Assembly: GCF_036884655.1 (NCBI RefSeq)
Contig: NC_088340.1
Span: 33,937,001-34,001,000, forward strand
DNA length: 64,000 bases
Direction: 5' to 3'
Source of the DNA: Musa acuminata AAA Group
Lineage: Eukaryota; Streptophyta; Magnoliopsida; Zingiberales; Musaceae
How positions within the stretch are numbered: position 1 is the stretch's first letter; every line of letters begins with the position of its first letter. Shown one piece after another: positions 27,205 through 47,512 of the stretch. A model generated the notes under the pieces. The model did not search any database. It saw nothing but the letters and a program-made list of their open reading frames with translations, and was not told the origin of the DNA. Position numbers and translations under genes: made by a program.

Positions 27205-27688
27205 TGTAGGATAGGATTTTTTTCTGAGCTTTCAATAATATTTATTACTTTGAATAATGTTTATTGTGTATGTTTAGTCCATTTGTTTATTGAGTCGATT
27301 TAATTCAGTTAGAGTCAAGTAAAAGTTTATCTAATATTTATTTATTATTAGAGTTCAAGTCTTGATGGATTCTGGGTGGAACTCTATAAATAGGGATGTA
27401 ACTGCTTCTTTTTAGTAATCTATGAAAAATACTATTCTGTCTTTAGACAACCCTAGGAGGTCGATCCCCTCGAAGTAATCAAGGAGGGTCGATCCCCTCG
27501 AAGTGATCAAGGAGGGCCGGTCGATCCCCTCGAAGCGATCAAGGAGGTCGATCCCCTCGAAGCGATTAAGGAGGTCGATCCCCTCGAAGTGATCATTATC
27601 ATCCCATTTCTCCCCTTTCTTCGACGATAAGACTTTAGGGTCTTATCATTTGGTATCAGAGCCTACGATAAGACTTGAGGTCTTATCA
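27205..27688 (+). repeat. 5' LTR
   Basis: Starts TGTAGGATAG and ends GGTCTTATCA. Contains a TATA-like CTATAAATAG at about 27384, which matches CTATAAATAG in the 3' LTR. It is longer than the 3' LTR (484 against 350 bp), mainly because of five copies of a short GATC-rich unit. Its last 40 bp duplicate the preceding terminus plus a primer-binding-site copy. Confidence 0.85.
27457..27594. repeat. Five-copy minisatellite inside the 5' LTR
   Basis: Five units of 25-32 bp, each containing TCGATCCCCTCGAAG and most ending GATCAAGGAGG. The 3' LTR has one unit only, so the array expanded in the 5' copy or collapsed in the other. Confidence 0.9.
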
Positions 27689-27690
27689 TT

Positions 27691-27702
27691 TGGTATCAGA
27701 GC
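27691..27702 (+). other. Primer-binding site (tRNA-iMet)
   Basis: TGGTATCAGAGC complements the 3' end of plant initiator-Met tRNA and lies two bases after the 5' LTR. The same 12-mer also occurs inside the LTRs at 27651-27662 and 30816-30827. Confidence 0.85.
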
Positions 27703-29340
27703 AACGATCCTTGGCGAAACCCGCTGCAACCTTGCTTCCCTTCTTCCGCACCACCACTACAAGGCAACTCTTTCTTCACCGTTGTCGCTGTTTCCCCGGC
27801 CAGCGACCTTCGACCACCGCTCAACCTTCTTGCTGCCTCATCTCGCACCAAAAAAAAAAAAAAAAAAAAAAACGAAGGAAAAAGAAAAGAAGAAACACGA
27901 GAGGAAGAAGAAGCCGCAGCCACCCCTGCGTCCCCTGCTTCCGGCCAGCCCACCCGCCGCTGTTGCTCTCCGGCCAGCGCCCACCATCGCCCCGCTTCCC
28001 GGCCGTCGACCACCACCGCCGCTGTTCCCCGGCCAGGAGACGACGCTGCCAGCGTCCATCCCAGCCCTACTGCCGTCGCCCGCCTCCCTTTGCGTCGCAC
28101 CGCAGCCGCTCGACTCTTCTCCTCGGCGATCGTTGGTGACGCTGCTCCCAGTCGCGCCACCACCGCTGCCTCTCTACGGCAACCCTAGCCGTGTCCCCCC
28201 CTTGGGTCGCAGCCGCAGCCCCTCGTTGCAACGGTTGCAGAAACAGAGTTCCTCTGTTGCCGCAGCCCCTCGTTGATCGCAGCCACGCCTCCACCAGCCG
28301 CGCCGCCTCCAGCACTCCTCTTCCCTCCAGCGCCGTTGCCGACCAGCCGACCCATCACCGCTGCGGGCCACCGTGCGACGACCGTCGCACGCCTTCCAGC
28401 AGCCGATCCTCCTTGCTCTGCATCCGTAGTGCCAGAAACAGGGCAACTCACTGGTTGCCCTTGTTCCCAACCGTGACACCGCCGACTCCTCCTTCTCCAC
28501 CGCTACCGCTGCTTCTCGACCGCACGATCACCGCCACGCTGCCGTTTCCAGCATCGCCAGCGGCTCCGGCTGTGGTGCGATAGAAACAGAGCACCCCGTT
28601 TCCCATCTCCAGCATCGCAACTTCTCGGCCAGTGACGATGCTCGCTGCCTTTTTCTCCACCGCCAACGCTGCGCTCCGGCCAGTGACCACCGGTGCTTCC
28701 AGCCACCGCAGCCTTCTCCTCAACCGCTCGTGATCCTTCCGGCCAACTCCTTCGGTGGTGCGACAAAAACAGAACCACCACGCAGCAACAAAAACAGTGG
28801 CACCCTCTACTGCCGTAGCTGTCGATTGTAACCACCGTCGTCGCTCCCGGCCAACGACCAACCCCTCGTTCTGCAGCAGTCGCCCTCCAACAGCGAACGC
28901 AGCAACAACAGCAAGTACGTTGCCTTGCCTCAACCCCAGCAGCGCACGCAACATCGATTCCTCTTCTCAACCTCGGTCGCATCAACGCTGCCTCCCCCTT
29001 GCTTAGCATATTCTGCCACAACCACAGGTTGCCATCACCGCAGCCTCAACCCCGTTGCTCGGCGATCGCCCCTTGGGTCGCAACAGCTACAGTCACATCA
29101 ACGCAATCGCCTTCCAACCCCGGTGCTCTCACCACACGCAACGATAGAAACAGGGTAGCTACTCTTCCTCCAACGCAGCGACTGCAGCACTGTCATTGGC
29201 GTCCACCTCCTCGGCAACTTCGCATCGACAGTATTGATGCCCTTGACCGACACCAAAAACAGGAGTTGAGATTACAGATTTGCAGTCATACGCAATGGCC
29301 ACCGATAACTCAGTGAAAGCACAAATGGAAGCATTGGAAA
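27703..29340 (+). other. GC-rich leader of the retroelement
   Basis: About 1.6 kb of GC-rich, low-complexity DNA between the primer-binding site and gag, with a poly-A run at about 27849-27871. Open frames on both strands are Pro/Ser/Arg/Ala-rich with no domain and change frame freely. I read it as an untranslated leader or captured host sequence, not as a protein gene. Confidence 0.5.
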
Positions 29341-29425
29341 TTAGAATTGAGAACCGGTTATAAGAAGTACTTAATGATTTTAAAAAGGACTTACTGGGGA
29401 GCCTTATGACACAAATTACTCACAC

Positions 29426-29794
29426 ATGAAGATGAAATTTTCGAGATGGAAAGATGGAGATCCGACCAATTGGATCTCTAAGGCAGAAAATGTTTTCCGT
29501 TTTCACAGAACCTCAGAAGAATCCAAGGTAGAAGTGGCCTCAATCCAACTCGAGGGAGATGCACTCCAGTGGTACGATTGGTATGAAACTTTTCACGGAG
29601 TTCCTTCGTGGGAGCAGTTCAAAAGAGGGCTTCTTGTTCGCTTTGGCCCATCCGAATATAAGAATATTGATTGCCAGCTCGCCAAAATTCATCAAACTTT
29701 TACAGTGTTAGAATATCAGAGTAGGTTTGAAAGATTATCAAATCAAGCTAGAGATTGGTCGAACCGACAACTTCTGGATACATTTATTGAATGA
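29426..29794 (+). pseudogene. Retrotransposon gag domain, broken
   Basis: A 122-aa frame with the capsid-like retrotransposon gag pattern: FSRWKDGDPTNWISKAENVF, then LEGDALQWYDW, WEQFKRGLLVRFGPSEY and a segment ending LLDTFIE. The frame stops at 29794 within what should continue as gag, so the polyprotein is interrupted. There is no zinc knuckle (CCHC) in the remaining sequence. Confidence 0.8.
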
Positions 29795-29842
29795 CTTATT
29801 CCAGAGATCCGGTGTGAAGTTAAGGCTCGTCAACCCCGTACT

Positions 29843-30418
29843 ATGATAGTTGCGATCTCATTTACAAATCTACATGAGAAAAAAATTAGCAAGGAAAGAT
29901 CAGCAAGGGGTTTGTATTATGATGAAAAATGGAGTATGGAGCACCGATGTAAACAAGGGCAATTTTTGATGATTGAACCAATTGGAGAGGAACCGAAAGC
30001 TAAGAATGTGGACTCCGATCATGAAGGTATAAATTCTAATGAAGATGTTGGACCTACCATATATACAAGACATGCATTAACCGACTACTCTAACCCGCAA
30101 ACTATGGAAGTTGGCGAAACTCTGGAACATCAGCCTGTTATAGTTTTGATTGATACCGATAGCACTAATAATTTTATGGACAGTGAGATTGTTGACCGAT
30201 TGGCCCACCACATTGAAGACTATGACAGATTCGAAGTAAAGATCGTTGATGGACGGATTTTCACTTGTGATAGCAAAGGTTTAAAGATAAAATTGATTAT
30301 ACAGGGCCAGAAGTTTCATGCAACGATTGCTACATTGAAAGACCGACTTGTTACTTACACTATTAAAAAGTGGAGATCATACTTACTTGATCAACGAGTT
30401 ATGATGCGTTACAGATAA
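29843..30418 (+). pseudogene. Retroelement aspartic-protease remnant
   Basis: A 191-aa frame whose second half resembles retroviral-type proteases of plant Ty3 elements: VIVLIDTDSTNNFMDSEIVD where family members usually have a DSGSTHNFI-type motif. The second residue pair after the Asp is changed (DTD instead of DSG/DTG), so catalysis is unlikely. Nothing of reverse transcriptase follows. The upstream half of the frame is gag-to-protease linker. Confidence 0.7.
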
Positions 30419-30490
30419 CCTATGACTGAAGTGCTAAAAGACAAGCTCCCCGAGATTGATGCTGCTCAACCTTGAGGACAAGGCTGATTT

Positions 30491-30504
30491 GAAGAGGGAG
30501 GAAC
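30491..30504 (+). other. Polypurine tract
   Basis: GAAGAGGGAGGAAC directly precedes the TG of the 3' LTR, the expected place for plus-strand priming. Confidence 0.8.
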
Positions 30505-30854
30505 TGTTAGGACCATTTTTCTGAGCTTTTGAATAATGTTTATTGAGTCTGTTTAATCCATTTATTTATTAAGTCGATTTGGTTCAGTTAGAGTCAAGTA
30601 GAGATTTATCTAATATTTATTTATTATTAGAGTTCAAGTCCTGATGGACTCTGGGTGAAACTCTATAAATAGAGATGTAACTGCTTCTTTTCAGTAATCT
30701 ATGAAAAATACTATTATGTCTTTGGACAACCCTAGGAGACCGATCCCCTCGAAGTGATCATTATCATCTCATTTCTCCCCTTTCTTCGACGATAAGACTT
30801 TAGGATCTTATCATTTGGTATCAGAGCCTACGTTAAGACTTTAGGGTCTTATCA
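30505..30854 (+). repeat. 3' LTR
   Basis: Starts TGTTAGGACC and ends GGTCTTATCA. Aligns with the 5' LTR along its length, including TATA-like CTATAAATAG at about 30662 and the CTTTCTTCGACGATAAG stretch. Like the 5' LTR it carries an internal primer-binding-site copy (30816-30827) before its terminus. Confidence 0.85.
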
Positions 30855-31100
30855 CACTTCCCCTCGTAATAACATTAACATCATAAGTATTACCAATGAA
30901 ATGGATCTGTGTAATCCAGCATGACAAAAAAATGTTTCTTAAAAATCGAGAATCTCCAAATCCAATATAAGTTCATTGCCAGGTGGGTTTCTGAACAGAT
31001 CCCGGTTGCCTAATTCTCAAACTGAATGAGGGACCAGAACAACCTTTACCTTCCGAGGTGACGCAAAATTGTCGAAATGCATCTCCAAATCTGTTAGCAT

Positions 31101-39350
<8,250 letters not shown>

Positions 39351-41945
39351 CCCCACCACGTTCCGACCAGAAATCCCTAAACTAGAAACCAATCTTTTCT
39401 ACAGATCCCTCGAACCCACGCTTCCGGTAATCAACCGACCGATCTAAAATCCCAAATCCAGAAACCCTAGCAACAATCTCCCCGCCAGAAGGAAGAAAGA
39501 AATCCCTAATCTTTCACCGACATGAGGCCCAGTTACCGATCAAGCAATCCCAGTCATGAAGAACAAATCGAAAATGGGAGGGAAATCAAAACGGGCTTGC
39601 GATCCGAAGCAGACGTCTTGGGTCGGAGTTCTTCGCTCCCGTAGCGCTGTCTCACTACGACGGGAACAGCGATCCCTCAAAGCAAGCGATCGGCCCTCGG
39701 GAAAAGCAACGGCTTGGCGAGGCGAGATAGGCCCTTGGGACCCACACCGTTCTTATAACGCCATTACAGCATTAATTCCCGACTGACGTGCGACCACTTA
39801 CCGAACCCTTTGTTTCCCTCACCCGCTCGCGATTGGGTCAATGGCGCGGGCGGCGTGGGACCCACTCGTGTATTTTGTGGGTGAGAAAGTTCAAAGGCTG
39901 GAACTTTCGGGAAACTTCCGAGGGCCACCGTGGCCCGACGCGATCAGAAAATGTTAGGTGACGTGTCGTCTCGTGATCGGATCCACGTGGCATGTAGTTT
40001 ATAACCGAAGTAGGTGATGTGTGTCGTATGCACATAAAGGCTTTCATTTTTAATTGTTTGAAAGTCGGCAGACTTATAATACAAATAGAGTGAGTGTCAG
40101 AGGATGATGAGATCCAATTGATGGTTTAGAGGAAGACGATTCCTTGTTAGATTTGTCATTTATGACTTATGTATGAGGAGGGCATCACTCCCACTTATGA
40201 TGTCTTATTTGGGTGTTTTTTGTTTTTATTGAGGGGAACATTTGGTTAATATATACACTTTATGTGAGAGAATCAATTATATTTATGAGAGAAGTGAAAG
40301 CATAAAGATTGTATTTGATTTATATATTTTTTATTCAAATATATTTGATCCAAACCTAAACCTAATATCTCATGTCATAAATCTAGTTAGTTTTATCTTA
40401 TTTATGTGACATTGTAGTACTCAATAATAAAATCTAAAAACAATTCAAATTAGATCTTCTTTTTGTCACGAAGTATGGTGTAGCACCATCCTATTATTGA
40501 GGAGCTTCATCCAATCTTACACTATGTAAGATTTTAGGATACTAAGATGATTGACGTTTTATGTTGTTTATCGCAGTTGCATTGTAAGAAGCGATCTAAA
40601 AAGAAATATTTTTAATTAGTTAGAGCGACAAACAATTATATTCATGAATGAAAGATAACACTATATTCTAACTGAAATATTCAAAAATATTTATGTATTA
40701 GTGGAATTGTTGTTTAAGGAATCCGTGAAACAGATTATTAGAATCTAACTCATGAATTAAATTTCTCTGTATAAAGAGGCATTACACTGTATAAATTGAT
40801 CGTATATGAATCTTTCTTAATGTTGATGTACATGTATCTATCTCCACATGCATGCTTGTGTACATAATTGTTAACTAGATTAAAATTAATCCGTATGTTA
40901 ATGTACATGTAATTGTTAATTAGTATAATGCATGCTTGAATGCATAATTGTGGATAATATGTTTCTATTAGATTTATGAATGAAAATTGATGTGAAGATT
41001 CAAGTGATTGTTAAGTAGCATTCGTGGAACAGTAAGAGTGGATACACCTCTAGAAAATAGTCTCACATCGCTGAGACCAAATAATAATCTCATCCGAATA
41101 GACTCGTTAGCTCGAATGTTTCATGAAACTGTGTCCTGATATTAAGTCTTAAGTTTAGTAGATAAATAGAAAGATTTATTCGGTGATATGAATGATTAGG
41201 ATTTTTATCATGACTTTGATTTTAATGTGACTTTATTTTAATGCTCGTGCTAATGTATACATGCATTCATGTATTCATAATTATCAATCGATTGATTTCC
41301 AATAATAAGTTTAAATATCTTTATATGTATGTATATATGTATGTATGATTCTATACTAATTGATTTCCAACCATATAAGAATACTTTGAATCGACTAAGG
41401 GTAAATTATGGAAAGATATATTTTTTTTCCATGAAGAAAGATGAAAGAAAAATATAATTTTAATAAAACCATAAAGAAGATATGATTCTTTTTTAATCCA
41501 TAAGTAAGATATGATACATTCATTCATTTGGTCAAAGCCAAATTATACAAGTCATGGGAAATATATAACATGATTCTTGCCATATATATTATGATGAGGA
41601 CTAAATGGTTACTATGATTTTGTCATTGCATGTATGAAAAAATGAGTGTAACACACTAATGGAAATACATCACATTATTCGCTCCTATATGTAAGAATTA
41701 ATGTCCAATTATAAAAAGATACAATAGAAAATATAATATGATATTATGAGTGATGATGGATTGATGAAGTTTAGAGGTGTAGCATTTGTAGATAATATCC
41801 TATCAGAGAAGACAATCACACATTTTTAGGGCATATCTATGTAAGTCATTTTTTATTATATTTTTTTATTATCTAGAAAATAGAGGATTGTATGCATTGA
41901 TATATATCGGTTAGTATATTATTGTGTGGTTGATAAGTCTTAAGT

Positions 41946-41949
<4 letters not shown>

Positions 41950-42014
<65 letters not shown>
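41950..42014. repeat. (TA)n microsatellite
   Basis: Uninterrupted TA run of about 65 bp. Confidence 0.95.
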
Positions 42015-42019
<5 letters not shown>

Positions 42020-42171
42020 CTTTTTTATACAATATTTATGAAAACATTTATATATTATTATTTTTTGAAATCTATGTGTACAGTTATTTCATTTTAATTC
42101 ACCTAATTCCTTCAACTTTTTTGTCATACAAAAAGATTTCTTATTTTTGACTCATGTTGAATGACATTCTA

Positions 42172-42178
<7 letters not shown>

Positions 42179-42218
<40 letters not shown>

Positions 42219-42219
42219 A
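42179..42219. repeat. (TC)n microsatellite
   Basis: TC run of about 40 bp with one interruption (TTTC). Confidence 0.95.
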
Positions 42220-43558
42220 CTTCATTACCAAATCCACATCAATTAAGCTTGTGTCATAGAAATAACACAATTATTGAGTATAAGTAAAAAAATTTAAGTC
42301 GGTAACACTCGTCATACTTGAGAAGAGGATGATTATTTCAAGAAAATATAAATAAAAAAACTGATTAATATGAAAAATAAATCAAATAATAAATCTTTAC
42401 ATATACTTTTTGTCTATGCGATGTAACATAATTTTACGTAAATCCGAAGCCTAATTCGATTTAGGCTTAAGAGTCCAACATATTCGTAGATTTCATGGAA
42501 AGAAATTAAAATGATATTTTATCATGAGACCTATATTCCCTTAACGGGCTTCAACTTTGACTCGACATCCAACGTCAGCCTCCCATAAAATTGTGGGGGC
42601 CCACGCGAGGCCATGGCCTCCCTATGTTATGTTTAATACCTCAATTAGTACACATACCACCAATCATGTTTGTGGACATAAAACACATAAGAGAGATGAT
42701 ATTAAGTGGGCATGGACTCTATCAACTTACTTTAATAGAAAGATTTGTGCATTTTGTATAAGCATGCATAAAAAATAATAATTACTGCATTTATCGATCG
42801 TATAATAATGACCTATGTTATTGTCATAGTGTATTATTGCACAAGTGATATGTATGTCTCGGTTTGATTTAAGTTCACATGTGAATGTGATATAATAATT
42901 CTTTTAAAAATATATAATAATAAATAATAATAATATGTTGATCATAGATATTTTTATCGATTAATATAGATCCTATTACGATTGCAAACACAAAATTTTA
43001 CACTTTGCCAATTAACTCCCCTTATTTCAATTAAAAGCATCAACAAAAGTTGATTAGAAGGTGAAGTTAAACTAACTAACAATACTTTAAAAAAAATCTT
43101 GATTGAAATCATAAGATTTCTAGATTTTTAATATAATATTTCTCGCAACGTATAAAGTTAATCGAATTGCTTACTTAAAAGAAAACTCCCAAGTATCATT
43201 TGGAAAGATAGTTGGTATATTTGAAAAATCAAAATCCTATAATTTTTTGATAAGGCGGGATAGAAAATTCTATTATATATATATATATATATAATTCAGT
43301 CAAAGTTTCTACTAAAGTCATGAATGAAAGTTGATCAGTTTCTGTCACGAATTTGTGGGATAAAGATTAAAAGAGAACTATTTGAGGAACTTCAATTCAT
43401 GTGTAAGAGTCGAAACTAGCAAATTCAATATGAAATATAAGAGGATAATTTATGATGGGATCCAAAGTGTTGTTCGCTTTCTGGCCCCAATTTTGACTCA
43501 TCTGCCAACGTGATCATGATCTCGCGACTAATTTCGCACCATACATAACCTATGTTTA

Positions 43559-43562
<4 letters not shown>

Positions 43563-43644
<82 letters not shown>
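43563..43644. repeat. (AT)n microsatellite
   Basis: Uninterrupted AT run of about 82 bp. Confidence 0.95.
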
Positions 43645-43647
<3 letters not shown>

Positions 43648-44162
43648 CATTTAGGGACTATATATATGGATAGATATTGTAGATCTGTTAGTCTTTACTC
43701 CATTACTTATTATGATTTTTAAGGATCGATGCTTGCTACTTATAGACTATGGTATGTTATTAGATCCGACAGAGATATTTCATTGATTATGACATAAAGG
43801 TATATAAGCTTGATCTTGATTTATTATTATTTAATTTTAATTTTGATTTTAAATTTTTTTAAGATAATGATAGTTTTATGCTTACAATATATACTTGAAT
43901 TTTTTTTCGAATATACATGAGAGACATTTGTGTGATAATATGAAGTTGTACGAATCTGAGTTTACACAAAAAATGTCTTGTATACTTTCTATTGTAATAT
44001 TTATGAAAGAAAATTATAATTGTATTTTAAACCTATTCATTCTATTGGAATATATATTTTTTGCCATTTGTACTCTATGAAGTGTTTCTTTCAAAATAAT
44101 AGAGAGATTTACCATGTTACCTCAACTTGTTAGGTTTCCTTGCATTGGAATAATTATATTCC

Positions 44163-44163
<1 letters not shown>

Positions 44164-44207
<44 letters not shown>

Positions 44208-44208
44208 T
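44164..44208. repeat. (TTA)n microsatellite
   Basis: About 15 copies of the TTA/TAT trinucleotide. Confidence 0.95.
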
Positions 44209-44770
44209 TCATACAAATACATCGAATGATGTTCTAATTAATTTTTGACGAATCTTACTCTGATTGCATTTCGTGGCTTTGTAATGGGTCGTGTAACATT
44301 TTACTCTCTACAATGTAATAATTCCAGACTTATTTTAGGATTTTTTATTTATTAATTAGACTTATTTATTACCACTATTTTTTACTTTTATTTATAATAA
44401 CACAGACAGTAAATCCGATTTCGGAAGCACACCATCTGGTTAGGATGGTCCGCGTGCCGATAAGTTAATGTTCTAATTGTACCGAATCATATCAGATATA
44501 TAACAGTCCACTCAGTATGCAGAATTGTACCAAAAAAGATAATTCTATTTCAAAACTTCACATTAACAAAAGGCAATTGGCGAAAACACTTCAATTATGA
44601 ATATAGACAAAAACTGAGAATGCAGTGTAACGACTACTTGCCAAGATCTCAGGGGTTACAAATGTGATCCCAAGATTTATTTGTTTGTGCCACTGTATGG
44701 CATCAGGGCGGTTTTTGCTGTGTATTACTGATCTTTTTTCTCAAGTGTAATTTTCCATAGGTGAATGCTT

Positions 44771-44938
44771 CTAGTCTTCATCTTTCTTGGGCTTTCGATA
44801 AGTCTCTTCGATGTCCTTCGTCTTCAACATCCATGTACTCACAAGCTTCTTTATGTTTGGAACCTCGTAGTTCTGAGCAATGTAAACACCACAGCCGACT
44901 CCTAGCAAAAACGAGAAACTGCTCCTAATTATTCCCAT
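44771..44938 (-). CDS. DUF4535/STMP1-like 55-aa membrane microprotein
   Basis: A 55-aa open frame starting MGIIRSSFSFLLGVGCGVYI, followed by AQNYEVPNIKKL and a charged C-terminus ending KPKKDED. A single hydrophobic segment (about residues 8-20) and the AQNY-VPN phrase match the DUF4535 family. Its animal member STMP1 is a small mitochondrial inner-membrane protein tied to respiratory complexes; that role is not shown for the plant protein. The ATG is 13 bases after a good splice acceptor (TTGATTGCAG), so a 5' UTR intron is likely. The leader exon may be the GC-rich stretch near 46560-46720. Family identity rests on remembered motifs. Confidence 0.8.
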   Translation of the reverse strand: MGIIRSSFSFLLGVGCGVYIAQNYEVPNIKKLVSTWMLKTKDIEETYRKPKKDED

Positions 44939-47512
44939 TTTTCTTTAATCTGCAATCAAGTAAAATGAAACTTTAGTTCATTCAGGTGTTTCTTACCAAA
45001 GTCGTCAGGACTTTTACCACAACATAAAAAATATAACGAACAAATATTATGATATGAGGTTATGAATACACCTATGTACAAACACATAACCAGAATGAAA
45101 GTGAAGTTTCTGCATTTCCCTGATGAAACCCATTTTACTCTCTCCATAGGCGATCATGCCTGATCATGCCTGAATTGAGTTCACACACATTAATCAAGAA
45201 AGATATCCACGTTCCAACCTTTGTCGTAATGCATATAGTCCAAGCATCAATGGAACGAAATATGACTCGAGTGGTTAGATTAATGGACGGAGGATTTTTG
45301 TCTTCATTTGCCCTATAAATCTGAGCTTTTATTTCCAAGCGCCAAACTCCAACCTTCCCTTCTCAAAATGGACTCTTCCAGATTCTACGAGGCTTACTCC
45401 CAATTTAAAAAGTCAAGACCAGATAGACAAATTCGGATGCTTTTTTTTAAGCATTATCCAGGAACTCTCCCACAACACAGTAGGGTAATCTGTCCAATTA
45501 ACATGGTTGACTTGAGGGTGAGGATGAGCATCTCAAACTTTGATTGGTAATATATCCATATTCCTAGGGCAAGCATTGTTGAATATGTTTGCTTCACTCA
45601 AAAGTAAAATGATGATATTCATCACCTTAAGATGGTCATATTTGACGGGCTCAACGATTAAAGTAACAAAGCTTCAGAATATGAAGTAGAAATCCAGAAG
45701 GAAAGTCCATAAATAGAGAATAGCAAAGATTCACATAGAATGGCATACATCAATGAACGAAAATGATCCATAAGAAAAGTAAATTGTCATCAGTACAGGA
45801 AACTAAAGTCTTTGTTTACCTGCAAAACCAATCTCTGCAGTATAAGCTTGGTTTCTTGCACTTTTCTTGATCAAACAATTGAACCATTTAATAATTCAAA
45901 AAGGAAATCTACCAAGATATCTGAAAAAACAAGATGAAGGAAGAATCAAGGTTCAATTAGTTCACCATGGGTTCAAGGGTTCAATCAGTTTTGTCATCGA
46001 AACTGTATGCAAAATGGAAATAAAGAGAACGAGAGAAAACCTTAGAGCTACTGGGACAGAAAACATGCATCCTCTTGGTAAACAAAACTTCACCAAAAGA
46101 TGATCTTGACTACATTAAATGATTAAAGGTTCATAATTATATCATCGGGCCAAGCGATTCAGAACTTATAACCCAAAGTTTTAGCTCAATCGATTGATGT
46201 TTGCCGTAATTTATACATTTTCACTTTTTTTTTTTTTCAAAGTACCTTAAACCTCACAAACATTTATGTCGAAACCCCTTGAAATTTACACCAAACATGA
46301 ACTCTAAAAAGCCCTCTTTGAGGGAGATCCCAAAATGCCCTAACCAAGTGCCATGCCGTGATATGAAATCGAAATCGAAATCGAAATCGAAATGCAACAT
46401 GATGGCAAACAAGGCATCAAATTGATATAAGTCAGCATCAAATTAACAATAAAATCAACATGAAAATTTCATTTTTCTTCATATAGAAACGAAAACACGA
46501 CTAAAACAACTAATGCCCATCAGAATCTTCAAAGAAGTGGAAAATACCCAAATTTTGTTGCCGGGGAGAGAGGGGGAAAGAGAGGAGAGAGAAGTGCAGT
46601 ACTGACGGAAGAGTTGTCGGGATTAGCGTTCGGCACCGCGACCGGAGTGGCGGTGGCTGCTTTCGATCGTTGTCGCAATCTCCCGTCAACGGTCGTTGGT
46701 ATCTCAGTATATGCCACCGCGACGGTAACATATTATCGGATTGAAACGAGCTAAATCCGAATCCGCATCCGATAATATTAAGATTATCGCGCGTAGGTTC
46801 AGGATTCAGGATTCGTATCCGATCCAATTAGTTTATCGGATCTTGAACCAAAAGGATCCGCATCCAGATATTTTGGTCGGGTTTACGGGCTGTCAGACTC
46901 CATCAAATCTCCAGAAGCAATTAAATAAAACAAAACATATTCCGCTCTCATTTATAACTTTCCAAAAAAAATAGAAAAGAACAATTTATTTTTTAGAGCA
47001 TTGAACGCTTGTATAAGAGTATTTAAATCAAATAAAATTTAGTTACTGCGAGTAAAGGCTTTCATCACAACAATAAACTTCTTTATTGCAATAAACGATT
47101 CAAAAGATCTATTCAAAACCATCAAAAAAAAGCAAAAGGGTCTTTTGGTACCATTGTATCGAGTGGTATCATCAAAACTAATGCACTGTAAGGAAAACTA
47201 GTCATCCAAATACTTATCGTATCAAAGATTACTAAATCATCATAAGTTCAAGAATTACTTCAAACACATGCAATAAATATTCATGGCAAATGAGGATGGT
47301 GGAATTCAGGGAGTAATCCGGTGTGTCTTTTTGCAGGAATCAAACGTTCGACGATGGTTCCCAGTTGTTCACTCACGTCTTCCGGATCTTTGATGATGTC
47401 CTCTGTTGCATGGAGAATTATAGTACAGGTGTGTCACAGATGAAGTAGATAAAGATGATAAGAAGACTTCACGTACGGAAACAAGTTATTCAGATGAAGT
47501 GAAAAGGTAAGA
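44939..47512. other. Intergenic DNA or 5' UTR intron of the microprotein gene
   Basis: Mostly AT-rich without coding frames. A five-copy GAAATC hexamer run lies at about 46367-46392. A GC-rich patch at 46560-46720, CT-rich on the minus strand, looks like a leader exon plus promoter for the minus-strand microprotein. Beyond 46980 lies the 3' flank of the MYB gene. Confidence 0.4.

Larger units (their letters stand above)
27205..30854 (+). mobile_element. Deleted (non-autonomous) LTR retrotransposon, probably Ty3/gypsy-like
   Basis: Two matching LTRs flank an internal region with, in order, a tRNA-iMet primer-binding site, a long GC-rich leader, a gag domain, a protease remnant, and a polypurine tract. 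Reverse transcriptase, RNase H and integrase are absent: the protease frame ends at 30418, under 100 bp before the 3' LTR. It is therefore internally deleted or an intrinsically short form. The LTRs start TG and end CA. No matching target-site duplication was found (ACAGT before, CACTT after). The LTRs differ by many substitutions, so the insertion is not recent. Gypsy assignment rests on the gag and protease style. Confidence 0.85.
39351..44770. other. Gene-poor intergenic DNA with microsatellites
   Basis: The first 400 bases hold the GC-rich leader and promoter side of the ECA gene. From about 40.0 to 44.7 kb the DNA is strongly AT-rich and dominated by simple repeats. Short frames here have no domain or coding bias. 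No RNA gene was recognised. Confidence 0.55.

Noticed and set aside
27457..27594. Regular short repeats that might suggest a CRISPR-like array
   Set aside because: Units are directly adjacent with no unique spacers, lie in an LTR and the host is a plant.
27650..29316. Long Pro/Ser/Arg-rich frames on both strands
   Set aside because: GC-rich low-complexity leader of the retroelement; frames on both strands are equally long and no domain is present.
45308..45550. 80-codon plus-strand frame
   Set aside because: Composition is ordinary for chance, no domain and no neighbouring exon signals.
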